Shown here: positions 35,661 through 47,739 of the stretch, piece by piece | Position numbering within the stretch: the stretch's first letter is position 1 | Layout: each line of letters begins with the position of its first letter | Origin: Silurus meridionalis | Taxonomy: Eukaryota > Chordata > Actinopteri > Siluriformes > Siluridae | NCBI RefSeq assembly: GCF_014805685.1 | Contig: NC_060886.1 | Coordinates: 29,042,862-29,106,861, forward strand | Direction of reading: 5' to 3' | DNA: 64,000 bases | The notes under the pieces: model-generated | Told to the model about the DNA's origin: nothing | Databases searched by the model: none | Seen by the model: the letters and a program-made list of their open reading frames with translations, nothing else | Translations under genes and position numbers: made by a program

Positions 35661-37079
35661 TTTCAGTTTTTCTTAGTTGTTTTGGAGAGTTTCTCTGATC
35701 AGAAATTAAATTCTCAAAACTACTATTTAACCTCCACGTCATTTAGTCATTTTTGCTCATCATAAGAACATTTCTGGTTGCTTTAATCAAATTGCGAACG
35801 CTTTGGTACATTGAAATAATTGATTATGTACAAGTGTCTGCTGTTTCCTATATTATCAGTTGTTTATGTTTATGTTGATCAATATATATATATATTATAC
35901 TGGTTTCACCCCCAAAACATCCCAGCATAAGTTCATTGTATAAGTCATTGAATGCAAAATAGTTAAACCAGTTGTCCAAATTTAGTTTGTCATCTAAAAT
36001 TTCTATGAATTTTTTTTTTGTAAATGTGTTGAATTGATGAATTGTGCAGATGAATCTTGAATTTCACAATTAAAGGCTAGTGAACGGCATTGGATCAACC
36101 AATAATCAACCAGTTCTCTAAAACAGGTCAAAGGCAAATCTTGCCTAAAAAGTATGAATCAATATAAATCAAATATGCAACAAATAAATACATTTGTGGT
36201 GCTGAAATTCAGATGCCAAACAGAAAGAGAACCTTTTTTGCATTTTCAAACATTATAATCCAAACCATAGTTTATATCAAGAAATCCTGAAACTGTGCAT
36301 CATACTGACAACACGACTAAACATTTTGATGATTTTGTTTGTGAACAATGACGAAGGGACTTTTTATTCAAATGGAATGAGATGTTCATTGACAAATTTT
36401 TCAGAGATGAACTAACGATTTTGAGAAAAGTTCAGGCTTTTGCAAGAAATGTATTTTGCTGTTTGTACAAATTGTTTGGAGACAGTAATATAAATCAGCA
36501 CACTTTCTCCAAACATTATTACTTTTTTGTTACTTTTTTATTGTTCTGTAGTTCAATTTCAGTTTCTCATGTTGAATATCTTTCAGTTGTCAGTGATGAC
36601 AAACGTATGCGTGATCTTGATTTTAATAGTAATCTTGTTTCTAGTTTAATTGCTTTATTCTAATTTTAAGACAAAAACATGATAAGGATTCTTAAATTCC
36701 TAAATTTAAAATCTTTTTGCACAAATGAAGAAAGAGCTATCTGGTTTTTTTATTAATTAATAAGCTAGTTTTAAGCTAATTAGACTAAAACAACTGCTTT
36801 GAATACGAAATGCTTATTTTACGAAATTTGTCTTAATTTCCTAAAGCCTGGATATGTTTTGTTGTTTTAAGAAATCAAATAAAAGAATCATTTGACTTGT
36901 TTCTAGTCTTTATCTTCTAAAATCATGCATTTATTTTGTTGATTTAGACGGTTAGTTTTTGTGTCCATTGTGAAAAGCGCTACAGAAAAAAATTTAATTC
37001 GAAAAATATATTGCCGTTATGTTGCAAATTTTTTCACTATATGTGCGTGTAATTGTTAGCATGGTTGTTGTTGTGTAGT
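35661..37079. other. Strongly AT-rich intergenic
   Basis: Could be an old non-autonomous transposon, because its composition is uniform, but I find no ends or family words. Confidence 0.4.
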
Positions 37080-37680
37080 GCTGGGAAACCTTCTAGCTGT
37101 GGGCCGACAAGCACCACCCTTGACAGGTAGAGATGAGCCATGGCCTGTGAGTTCAATAAGGAGCTGTCGCTTGTGGCAAAAGCCGCTCCCGCTCTCGCTC
37201 AAATGAAACTGACGGCTGGCCATCTCACGTGGCAAACCAGATTTGCTTGTCTAATCGGTGGAAATGTGGTTTCCGATAATGAATGGGGCGACGAAGCGGG
37301 GGGAAATTATGATAATGATCAGGCGGTAATAAAATCTGTATCTATCAAGCGGCCGAACGTGGCACCGTGCTGACGTGCTAATGCGCGCTCCCCGGAAAAG
37401 CCCGAGGAAAGATCTGGTACAGAGGATAACCTCGCAAGTGATGCTTGACGCGAAATAATTAGGCAAACAGTACGGAGGTGGATGCGGACACGTTTCACGC
37501 TTCCATAAGTTTGCGAAATCAAGTAGCAGGTTCATCGGCAAAGATGCTAATCTTCACCCAGATGGTGGCTTGCGGCAGAATTAGCATCCTTTTTGCTTTT
37601 AATTATCACACGGCTGAACTCTTCGTGTATCAAAACAAATCCTCCAGGGCTGTTAATACCTTATCTGTGAATTGATGTAA
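37080..37680. promoter_or_regulatory. CNE-like low-copy island
   Basis: Repeat-poor with GTCTAATCGGTGGAAATG, TTATGATAATGATCAGG, GCGAAATAATTAGGC and GAATTAGCATCC. A 77-codon frame at 37,140-37,373 has no family I recognise. Confidence 0.37.
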
Positions 37681-37781
37681 GCTCGATATGCCCACAATAC
37701 CTATTTGCCTACGTAAGATTAGTCCTTTCTGGCTAGCATAAACAGTACTCGGCACAGATACGCGGGCCAGTTTAGAGACCG

Positions 37782-38015
37782 TCAATCAAAATGAGTGTTA
37801 GTGCATGCAAGGAACAGCGCCTGGTGCTGAAGTTTCTCGTTAATGAAGCAGTAAAACCCGTAGATATCTACAGAAGACGTCAAGCACAATATGGTGATGA
37901 GACGCTCAGCCGCGGAAAGAACATTCAACGTGTGGAACGTTTGATCCTGGATAATCGACGAGTTAAGCATTTCAGCATATTCAGTGAAGCAGGCTGTGCT
38001 AGGATGGTTTAGACA
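37782..38015 (+). pseudogene. mariner-type transposase N-terminal HTH fragment
   Basis: An uninterrupted 73-codon frame from 37,791 has the mariner (GVQW/SETMAR-like) HTH layout: EQRLVLKFLVNEAVKPVDIYRR, QYGDETLSRGK, then a VERLILDNRRV segment. The usual DDPRSGRP linker and the catalytic domain are missing. It is probably a transposon relic; exaptation is possible but unproven. Confidence 0.6.
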
Positions 38016-38039
38016 TACTGACAAATCTTTTTATGCCCA

Positions 38040-38365
38040 ATATGAGGTGAGATGAGGTGGCCTGGGGTTCAGTCAGCATTCCAATTCATCCCAAAAGTAC
38101 TCAGATCTGTAGCAGGCCAATCGTGGTTTTCCCATTCAACCCATGTATACCACTTATTCATAGAGCTGGTTTTGTTCACAGGGGCATTGTCATTCTGGAA
38201 CAGGATTGGATCTCCTTTTTCATGTGAAGAAAAAATTTAATTGTAGTGCATCCAAAGACGTCCTATACAATTGTGTACCTCCAAAATTGCGCTGAACAGT
38301 TTGGGAAAGAATTACATATGGCTAGAAATGGCAGGTGTCCCAATACTTTTGCCATTAGTGTTAGT
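38040..38365 (-). mobile_element. Tc1-like MITE relic
   Basis: GGTGGCCTGGGGTTCAGTCA, TTCATCCCAAAAGTACTCAG, CAGGGGCATTGTCATTCTGG and GGTGTCCCAATACTTTTGCC appear in the family order. Confidence 0.65.
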
Positions 38366-39235
38366 GTTTTTATATATACAGATTGATTTAATGTTAGTCT
38401 ATAACACACATTCGTGCTTTCCTTATTGAAATTATTATTAATTATTAGTGTAGAGCAAAGAAAATGTACAATTATATCTACTTGGAAGGGTTGATTGTGC
38501 ATTTTTCACTATTATATGGCGAACAAATGTAAATCTAAAGCAGTTTGTCATCGCGCTGACACAATTCGTCGCTCGAGGGAAACTGCGTGGGTTAAATCGC
38601 TCAGGAAATTGATGCAATATTGTATTACAGTGTATTTGCTGCCGAGGAGAAGTGAGTTTCGTCTTGCATATAGGGCCTCCAAGGGTGTTTTTTTTTTTTT
38701 CTATGATGTCATCTACTGAACAGACATCCTGTTTTTTTTTGTTTCACACACAACACTTTTGTACTCCAGTCCTATTCTGTGAATTTCTATACGCCATAAT
38801 AAATCACTTTGTTATGTGCGATTAAACTGTCTGGATTCACTTTATTAGTCTGGCATATGACTTATTTTTGCATTAGCTACACTACAATTCTATGTGCCAT
38901 GGACTCGTAGCTTCCTCTGCATGATCTTTGTATTTATTTGTTTGTTTATTTATTTATTTATTTTTAAGGATGACTGCTCCTGCTTAATGAGCTACACCAC
39001 GAACTCCAGCCGCAGGTAAAATTTCCTCTGGTGATTCATTCCTATTACTTTTAGAACTGCCTCGTTTGTATCTCACTGTATTTAAATGTGTTTTATACTA
39101 AAATGATTAGATAAGATCATGTTATAAAGCAAAATGTAACTCGGAGAAAAAACGTGTAAGGGTTGTAATGATAGAGTGTTGAATATATTTCGATTATATA
39201 CAGTAAATGATAGTGGAAAGGTTTCATAGTATTTG

Positions 39236-39236
<1 letters not shown>
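38366..39236. other. Intergenic, nothing clear
   Basis: TTTA/TTTG tract at about 38,932-38,964. Confidence 0.5.
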
Positions 39237-39266
<30 letters not shown>

Positions 39267-39289
39267 TCACACACACACACACATATACA
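39237..39289. repeat. TA/CA compound microsatellite
   Basis: ATATATACACACAC... with one TCAC interruption. Confidence 0.95.
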
Positions 39290-39304
39290 CATTTATATTT
39301 ACTG

Positions 39305-39610
39305 CATTTGAAAGATGGCCTTATCCAGAGTGACTTACATTTATTTCCTTCATACGACTGAGCAGCTATGGGGTTAAGGGCCTTGCTCAGGGGCCCAGGA
39401 GTGGTAGCTTGGTGTGTCTGGGATTTGAACTCGCAAACTTCCAATCCAAAGCCTTGACCACTAAGCTTTCTCTCTCACTCTCTCGATCGATCGATCGATA
39501 GATACACAGACAGACAGACAGACAGACACAGACAGACAGACAGACAGGTTTGAACCCCTGACCTTTTCATCAGTAACCCACAGCTTTAACCATTGATCTA
39601 CCACTTCCCT
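39305..39610 (-). repeat. Reverse SINE split by a GACA/TCGA microsatellite
   Basis: GGCCTTATCCAGAGTGACTT, GGGGTTAAGGGCCTTGCTC and GGGATTTGAACTCGCAAAC lie left of a microsatellite (39,483-39,548). GTTTGAACCCCTGACC continues a similar phrase on the right. Confidence 0.55.
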
Positions 39611-40209
39611 GAAGGGGAGGTGAAAAGGGGAAGATGTAATAATAGTTTATTGGGTTATATACTGTAATACCAGAGTACGGGGAAGTACGTTTAAGTTGAC
39701 AGAAAGAGTGGTAACACAGCGTGAGTGTATGTTGTTAATAAATGAACAGAAATGAATCATCGCCTACATCGCCTCATCTTTATATGACGTGTTACTGGTG
39801 GTGGTATTTCTCCACAGAGAAACACATACAATGGAGATTAACATGGCAGAGGTAGTAGAGCTGTGTCTTCCTGGAAACAGGAAGCACTACAAAAGCCTGT
39901 TTGTGAAAAGGTTTTAGAAGTCCGAAGGCATCCCATTGTGTTGAATCAAATCGGATCGCACTGCATCAGAACAGTATCTCATAGGTAGCTGTTTCATATC
40001 TATCTTTAATTCAGTGTATCGTATCAGTGGCTATGCATCGAGATGCAAATCGCATCGGCCTCAGTTACAGAGATGAGTACATTAAGAGAGCAAATACCTT
40101 GAGACACATTCATCTCTTAAGATCTCAGGCAGCAAGTTGTTAAAAAAAACTGATTGACTGCTTAGACCCTTTTATCAATCCTGAGGGCTTTAATGGCATT
40201 ACTGGAAAA
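39611..40209. other. Intergenic next to the gypsy relic
   Basis: May include more decayed retroelement, but nothing is recognisable. The stretch 40,526-41,506 is also featureless apart from poly-T tracts. Confidence 0.45.
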
Positions 40210-40525
40210 CACAGAGGTTCTTTACTTTTTGTCCCACCATAGTAAGCGGAACATACTCTAAACTTCTGGAAAATCACCTTATATATATGTGACTTTGACA
40301 AAACATCAATGGTAGTTCTGTTGTCTGTCTCATCTAAAGAACTGCAAATGCATAGTGGTGTAGAACACAAAGTAGAGCCAGTAACCTCCTGGCTGCAGCC
40401 CAAGAATGTCAAAGAGCTCCAGAGATTTCTTTGGGTTTGCCAATTTAAATGAAAGATTTATCAGAGGCTGCTCCACTCGTTATTATTGGAGCAAAAACCC
40501 AAGACTGTCAAATGAGTTGCTGATG
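40210..40525 (+). pseudogene. Ty3/gypsy-like retrotransposon pol fragment
   Basis: Conceptual frames give KLLENHLY, then a decayed spacer, then VEPVTSWLQP followed by KNVKELQRFL, and then a lysine-rich KPKTV segment. This is the order found at the end of reverse transcriptase and the start of RNase H in gypsy-class elements (the RLLENxLY and VKELQRFLGFANFYRRFI landmarks). Stops and a lost FYRRF show that it is inactive. No LTRs or integrase were seen nearby. Confidence 0.7.
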
Positions 40526-41506
40526 CTGTTGCTGCTGTTTAAAAGCTAAACGAATGTTTTTTCCAGTGCCCACTTGCTCCGTAATCCTGTTTTACATTTT
40601 CTCAGCTTCTTTTTTTCCACCGTTTGATGATGATTTACTGTACATTAAGCACTGCTTGCCCAATCACAGGCATCTGACTGATGTCAATGGTTCTAACGAA
40701 GATAAATATGGATGCTACAGTGGTTTACACTCAACAATGATGAAATAAATATCTAAATATCTGGTTGGGAGCCAGACCTTTTCTGTCTGATTTCTCTCAT
40801 AGGTTCCTCGATATTTCTCTCAGACAGTTTTCCCCTTCCACTTTCATCTCTGGCTCGTTCTTTAGGCCTAAACATGCAGGAACTAATTTATAAATTTGTT
40901 ATATATATTCTTGATCTACTTATTTCTAAGCTAAAATTCCGATCCTAATGAAAATGCTCCATACTGTATAAACACCTCAATCGGAATAAATCATCACCAT
41001 GCCTCCTCTTCACCTGGCATCCATATCAGATCTCGTATCGGCCCATTTCCCATTTACATGCAGAAGACTCTTTTTTTTTTTCCTTTCTCTTGTAAACAGC
41101 GAATTGATTTGCCACACCAAGGTATTTCCAGAGCTTCCTAATTTTGTATAAAACAACCGCAACGCGTATAATTAGGAGAATTGGATTTCTGGTCTCTTTT
41201 TTCTGGGGCCATAAATCCCTCTACCGGTCCACACAAACGTGTGAACGATGCCAAAGTTTAGTTTCCATTCCAGGTCAACCCGCTCCCACCAGTCCTTACT
41301 ACGGACCTTCATTCACACGCTTCGGAGGAGAAAAGGGTGGTAATGAGATGCTCCTTAGACATGCACAACCTCCAAAAAGCTCAGCTTCCTGCACCCATCT
41401 TTTCCTCACACCTTCCAGCAGCAGTATGCCTACAAATTCACACTGTTGCTTGATTAAGAGCAATGGGAAAAACAGGACATAGGGTAATGTGCGCCTGTCA
41501 GAAAGT

Positions 41507-42614
41507 CATTCAGATTGAAAGAACCGGCACATGCAAACACCATATCGGATTAGATAACGTCTCATGTGAACAGTCCAATTAAAATGATTTTAATCGGAAG
41601 GACAAAAAAGTGTTCATGCTGACGTGACAATTGTCTGATCAAGTGAGGTAAGGAGGCCAGCCACTTCATCCCAAAGTAGGTTTAAGAGGGAAAATGTCAT
41701 GCCGGTACAGCCAAAGACATCTTATTCAATTGAGTGCCTCTAATTTTGTGGTAATAGTTTGGAATCACTAATGCCTAGAAAAGTCATGTGTCCTACCACT
41801 TTTGTCCAGATATTGTAACATGGCTGGGCTATGAAACATTTCTGCAGTGGAATTTTTGGATTGTTTTCTTCATTAAAATTGACATCTAGCTAGCTAGCTA
41901 TATTCCAAGCTATATTTAGCTATATTTAAGTTGTGGTTAATTGAGCACAAATATTCACACATTTGTGCTCAATTACCCACAACTTATATATTGATGTTGG
42001 TCAGGTTGATGAGTTCTGAGGTGTAGTAAGTGTTCCAATTCATCCCAAAGGTGTTCAACGGGATTAAGGTTCAGACCCCTATAGCAGGAGATCTTCCTCT
42101 TCAACCCATGTAAAGCACATCTTCATAGAACTGGCTTTGTGTACAGGGGCATCGTCTTGCTGGAACTGGTCTGGGTCTCCTAGTTCAAGTCGAGGGAAAA
42201 TATCATTCTAGCCCATCTATCATCTGAATATAATTTGGTTTTGAAGTAAGGAATCAACAAAGTTGTTTTTTGTGTTTGATAAACGTTAAACGAAGCACAA
42301 TTTAGACATAATTTAAAATAAGTCTGAATCTTATCTGCTTTATCCATGTTTTTATTTTTTATTACAGCTGTTTTCTTGTTATATTTACATGAAGACCGCA
42401 GACATGTTTTTGTTCTTTGCCTCGCAAGTTCTAACACACAAAAAGACGAATCCTGTAGCATTGGTGCTGGATTCAAATCTTCCAAACACCAGCTGTGTAT
42501 AGATACTCAATTAGAAGCTTATGATGGCGATGTGCTTGTCAATCAAAAAATGAAGCACGTTCAGCTGCAACGATTAGCGTCTACTGATTCCCCTTTATTT
42601 CTACTTTCACTTTT

Positions 42615-42678
<64 letters not shown>

Positions 42679-43058
42679 GCAAGAAACTAATTTTGTGTCA
42701 TTATGTGTCTTAATGTGTCATTAAGAATTAAATTAATGCTCTACATAAATTATATGAGGAAAAAGTATTGGGACACCTGACTTTTCCAGCCGTAGATGAT
42801 TTAGATCATTAGACTCAATTGCCTACAAAGTCTTGGATAAGGAGGAATGACATTTTCCCTTCACTTGAACCAGAAGATCCAAACCTGTTCCAGCATAACA
42901 ATGCCACATAAATGCTCATCTACTTTACATGGGTTGGAGTAGATCTTCTGTTATAGAGCTCTGAACCTCAACCCTACTGAACACCTTTAGGATGAAATGG
43001 AATGCTTTTTCCACCCCAGGCCTCCTCACTTACATTAGTATCTGACTTAAATAAATGC
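41507..43058. repeat. 1.55-kb direct tandem duplication, copy 1
   Basis: Starts CATTCAGATTGAAAGAACCG and repeats at 43,059; offset 1,552. It contains Tc1 MITE pieces, a palindrome at 41,927-41,986 and a TA tract at 42,619-42,675. Substitutions and small indels separate the copies. Confidence 0.95.
42000..42240 (-). mobile_element. Tc1-like MITE fragment (copy in duplicate 1)
   Basis: CCAATTCATCCCAAAGGTGT, GTAAAGCACATCTTCATAG and GGCATCGTCTTGCTGGAAC follow the family order on the reverse strand. The twin in duplicate 2 is at about 43,540-43,790. Confidence 0.6.
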
Positions 43059-44158
43059 CATTCAGATTGAAAGAACCGGCACATGCAAACACCATATCGG
43101 ATTAGATAACGTCTCATGTGAACAGTCCAATTAAAATGATTTTAATCGGAAGGACAAAAAAGTGTTCATGCTGACGTGACAATTGTCTGATCAAGTGAGG
43201 TAAGGAGGCCAGCCACTTCATCCCAAAGTAGGGTTGAGGGAAAATGTCATGCCGGTACAGCCAAAGACATCTTATTCAATTGAGTGCCTCTAATTTTGTG
43301 GTGATAGTTTGGAATCACTAATGGCTAGAAAGGTCATGTGTCCTAATACTTTTGTCCAGATATTGTAACATGAAACATTTCTGCAGTGGAAATTTTTGGA
43401 TTGTTTTCTTCATTAAAATTGACATCTAGCTAGCTAGCTGGCTAGCTAGCTAGCTACATCAATATTTAAGTTGTGGTTAATTGAGCACAAATATTCACAC
43501 ATTTGTGCTCAATTACCCACAACTTATATATTGATGTTGGTCAGGTTGATGAGTTCTGAGGTGTAGTAAGTGTTCCAATTCATCCCAAAGGTGTTCAACG
43601 GGATTAAGGTTCAGACCCCTATAGCAGGAGATCTTCCTCTTCAACCCATGTAAAGCACATCTTCATAGAACTGGCTTTGTGTACAGGGGCATCGTCTTGC
43701 TGGAACTGGTCTGGGTCTCCTAGTTCAAGTCGAGGGAAAATATAATTCTAGCCCATCTATCATCTGAATATAATTTGGTTTTGAAGTAAGGAATCAACAA
43801 AGTTGTTTTTTTTGTGTTTGATAAACGTTAAAACGAAGCACAATTTAGACATAATTTAAAATAAGTCTGAATCTTATCTGCTTTATCCATGTTTTTATTT
43901 TTTATTACAGCTGTTTTTCTTGTTATATTTACATGAAGACCGCAGACATGTTTTTGTTCTTTGCCTCGCAAGTTCTAACACACAAAAAGACGAATCCTGT
44001 AGCATTGGTGCTGGATTCAAATCTTCCAAACACCAGCTGTGTATAGATACTCAATTAGAAGCTTATGATGGCGATGTGCTTGTCAATCAAAAAATGAAGC
44101 ACGTTCAGCTGCAACGATTAGCGTCTACTGATTCCCCTTTATTTCTACTTTCACTTTT

Positions 44159-44226
<68 letters not shown>

Positions 44227-44610
44227 GCAAGAAACTAATTTTGTGTCATTATGTGTCTTAATGTGTCATTAAGAATTAAATTAATGCTCTACATAAATTA
44301 TATGAGGAAAAAGTATTGGGACACCTGACTTTTCCAGCCGTAGATGATTTAGATCATTAGACTCAATTGCCTACAAAGTCTTGGATAAGGAGGAATGACA
44401 TTTTCCCTTCACTTGAACCAGAAGATCCAAACCTGTTCCAGCATAACAATGCCACATAAATGCTCATCTACTTTACATGGGTTGGAGTAGATCTTCTGTT
44501 ATAGAGCTCTGAACCTCAACCCTACTGAACACCTTTAGGATGAAATGGAATGCTTTTTCCACCCCAGGCCTCCTCACTTACATTAGTATCTGACTTAAAT
44601 AAATGCCATT
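43059..44610. repeat. 1.55-kb direct tandem duplication, copy 2
   Basis: Collinear with copy 1 and ends at AAATGCCATT/AAGATTGAATG inside the MITE at 44,289-44,765. Its TA tract is 44,162-44,223. The palindrome is better preserved here. Confidence 0.95.
43457..43536. repeat. 80-nt palindrome (hairpin)
   Basis: Arms CATCAATATTTAAGTTGTGG plus TTAATTGAGCACAAAT pair with the mirror ATTTGTGCTCAATTACCCAC plus AACTTATATATTGATG around an 8-base ATTCACAC loop, with a few mismatches. The copy-1 version (41,927-41,986) has shorter arms. Confidence 0.85.
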
Positions 44611-44765
44611 AAGATTGAATGAGCATCTCCACAAGCACACTTCCAAATCTAGTGGAACATCTTCAAGGTTATTATAACAGCAAATGGGGATTAAATGTGG
44701 AATTGGATGTTTAAAAAGCACATACCGATTTTATCTGGTGTCCACAAACTTTTTTCCATATAGTA
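44289..44765 (+). mobile_element. Tc1-like MITE with both ends
   Basis: Starts near AAAAAGTATTGGGACACCTG and ends GTGTCCACAAACTTTTTTCC then ATATAGTA. The interior has AACCTGTTCCAGCATAACAA, CACCTTTAGGATGAAATGGA and AAATCTAGTGGAACATCTTC. The tandem duplication at 41.5-44.6 kb ends inside it, so a truncated twin lies at about 42,737-43,058. Confidence 0.75.
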
Positions 44766-44783
44766 AAGCTAGCTAGATCTCTC

Positions 44784-44831
44784 TGGATGGATGGATGGAT
44801 GATGGATAGATAGATAGATGTAAATATACAG

Positions 44832-44903
<72 letters not shown>

Positions 44904-44909
44904 GTAAAT

Positions 44910-44956
<47 letters not shown>

Positions 44957-44995
44957 TAGATAGATAGATAGATAGATGTAAATATACAGAGAGAG

Positions 44996-45059
<64 letters not shown>

Positions 45060-45089
45060 GTAAATATACAGAGAGAGAGAGAGAGAGAG

Positions 45090-45153
<64 letters not shown>

Positions 45154-45205
45154 GTAAATATACAGAGAGAGAGAGAGAGAGATAAATAGATAGATGGGTG
45201 TAAAT

Positions 45206-45271
<66 letters not shown>

Positions 45272-45325
45272 GTAAATATACAGAGAGAGAGAGAGAGAGA
45301 GATAAATAGATAGATGGGTGTAAAT

Positions 45326-45403
<78 letters not shown>

Positions 45404-45457
45404 GTAAATATACAGAGAGAGAGAGAAAGATAAATAGATAGATGGGTGTAAATATAC

Positions 45458-45544
<87 letters not shown>

Positions 45545-45551
45545 TGTAAAT

Positions 45552-45623
<72 letters not shown>

Positions 45624-45665
45624 GTAAATATACAGAGAGAGATAAATAGATAGATGGGTGTAAAT

Positions 45666-45731
<66 letters not shown>

Positions 45732-45783
45732 GTAAATATACAGAGAGAGAGAAAGATAAATAGATAGATGGGTGTAAATATAC

Positions 45784-45848
<65 letters not shown>

Positions 45849-45885
45849 TAGATAGATAGATATGTAAATATACAGAGAGAGAGAG

Positions 45886-45945
<60 letters not shown>

Positions 45946-45989
45946 GTAAATATACAGAGAGAGAGATAAATAGATAGATGGGTGTAAAT

Positions 45990-46059
<70 letters not shown>

Positions 46060-46113
46060 GTAAATATACAGAGAGAGAGAGAAAGATAAATAGATAGATG
46101 GGTGTAAATATAC

Positions 46114-46179
<66 letters not shown>

Positions 46180-46185
46180 GTAAAT

Positions 46186-46224
<39 letters not shown>

Positions 46225-46263
46225 TAGATATATGTAAATATACAGAGAGAGAGAGAGAGAGAG

Positions 46264-46335
<72 letters not shown>

Positions 46336-46341
46336 GTAAAT

Positions 46342-46430
<89 letters not shown>
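44784..46430. repeat. Compound GATA/GA satellite with TGTAAATATA spacers
   Basis: About 1.65 kb of GATA runs alternating with GA runs, punctuated 23 times by TGTAAATATA, often within GATGGGTGTAAATATA. Two very long reverse-strand frames (587 and 566 codons) of Leu-Ser-Ile-Tyr repeats are by-products of the satellite and are not genes. Confidence 0.98.
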
Positions 46431-47029
46431 CCATATGGTGAGGTATCGACAAAAAAATTGTATCATGTTGCACAAATGTAATACATAGTAAAAAAAGTAG
46501 ACTAGTGTAGAGGTGTTTGAGCCTAAACTCAAAATGTTTTGTTTTTAGAAGAAATAAAGCTGTTGTTTAGCCTCAGTACGAGCGTGCGACACTCGCAGCT
46601 GTTGGTGTGTCAAGTGCAACAGACGTTAAGATCCCACTCGCTGGCCTTGGTGAACGAAAATGTGAGCAAACACGACCCTTTAACAAGGCTTATGCCGAGG
46701 TCAGGCGGTGTACATTTCGTCTCATTTTGCATCGGGAAAATTCTCAGACGGTGCATTTTCTTATTCGTTAAACAATCTGCCTGATCGTATTCCACTATAT
46801 ACTTTGAGTTTAATGCTGTACTATTAAACAAAAAGAAGTCAGTCACTGTGTTGGTACTAGGTAATAATCAGATCGGATTTTGCGAAGGTTTGAAGACAAT
46901 TTCGGCATTACGGATTACGGTCTGGTGACAGTAAGTAGCCTAAAGTGCAGAATTAAAATAAACACAATGCATTAAAAGTTAACAAAGAATAAAATTTACC
47001 CAAATCATGTGTAAAAAAAAGGTAAGTAA
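46431..47029. other. Intergenic, nothing clear
   Basis: An 81-codon frame at 46,539 has no recognised family. Confidence 0.5.
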
Positions 47030-47635
47030 TGCAATGCTTGCAACTTGGTGAACCCAGTAACCCAAATGCTTAACCTCTGAGCTACTACTTTCCAACTGGA
47101 TGAAAGATCACTTCAAAATCTAGTGGAACATCTTCCCAGAAGAGTGGAGATTAACAGGAAATAAGCTTGGCAAAACCAGGGCTTGAACCCCCCACTAACC
47201 AACCTTCTGATCAGTAACCCCAAAGCCTTATCCAGTGAGCTCCTAAGTTTCTGACTGAATACAAATGTCCACATAGTGGAACAACATCTGAGAAGATTGG
47301 CGTTTATAATACCAGTTAACTGGGACAGAATGTTAGTGGTTAGGGGCCTTGCTCAAGGGTCCAAGAGTGGCAGATTGTGGAACCTGGTTTGGTCTCCCCA
47401 AACCTTCTGATCAGTAATCCAAAACCTTAACCAATGAGCTACTAATTTTCTGACTGACAACATTTGAAAATCCAGAGGAACGTCATCCTAGGAAGCTGGA
47501 GGTTATTATATTATAACAGCAAATGGAGGAGGCATGGAGGAAAACGTATCGGTTTTGGACAGTGTGGAATGGGATGTTTGGAAAAATGGCATCTGAGGAT
47601 GGAAAGGGGGTGTCCACAAACTTTTGACCCAACCA
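47030..47635. mobile_element. Mosaic of SINE-like tails and Tc1-like fragments
   Basis: Alternating pieces: SINE-like phrases (CAGTAACCCAAATGCTTAACC, GGGGCCTTGCTCAAGG) and Tc1 MITE phrases (AAATCTAGTGGAACATCTTC, GTGTCCACAAACTTTTGACC). It looks like repeated insertion into the same site. Confidence 0.5.
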
Positions 47636-47739
47636 TCAGACAGGTTGAACTTGTTAATGTTAAAGATAGAAGGAAAGTAATTAATGGATGAATTAATGAA
47701 TGGATGAATGAGAAGAAGGAGGAGAAAGGAAAAAGGAGA

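Noticed and set aside
42346..44261. Twin frames of 114 and 113 codons beginning in the duplicated region
   Set aside because: They end in Tyr-Ile repeats from the TA tract and their peptides match no family. They are identical only because the DNA is duplicated.
44784..46430. CRISPR-like array (repeats with spacers)
   Set aside because: The units are simple GATA/GA microsatellites of variable length with a fixed spacer; this is a eukaryotic satellite.
44769..46532. Two reverse-strand open frames of 587 and 566 codons
   Set aside because: They consist of Leu-Ser-Ile-Tyr repeats read from the GATA satellite in two frames at once. No other coding signal.
47464..47691. 75-codon frame near the promoter block
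   Set aside because: It overlaps a Tc1-like MITE end (GTGTCCACAAACTTTTGACC).
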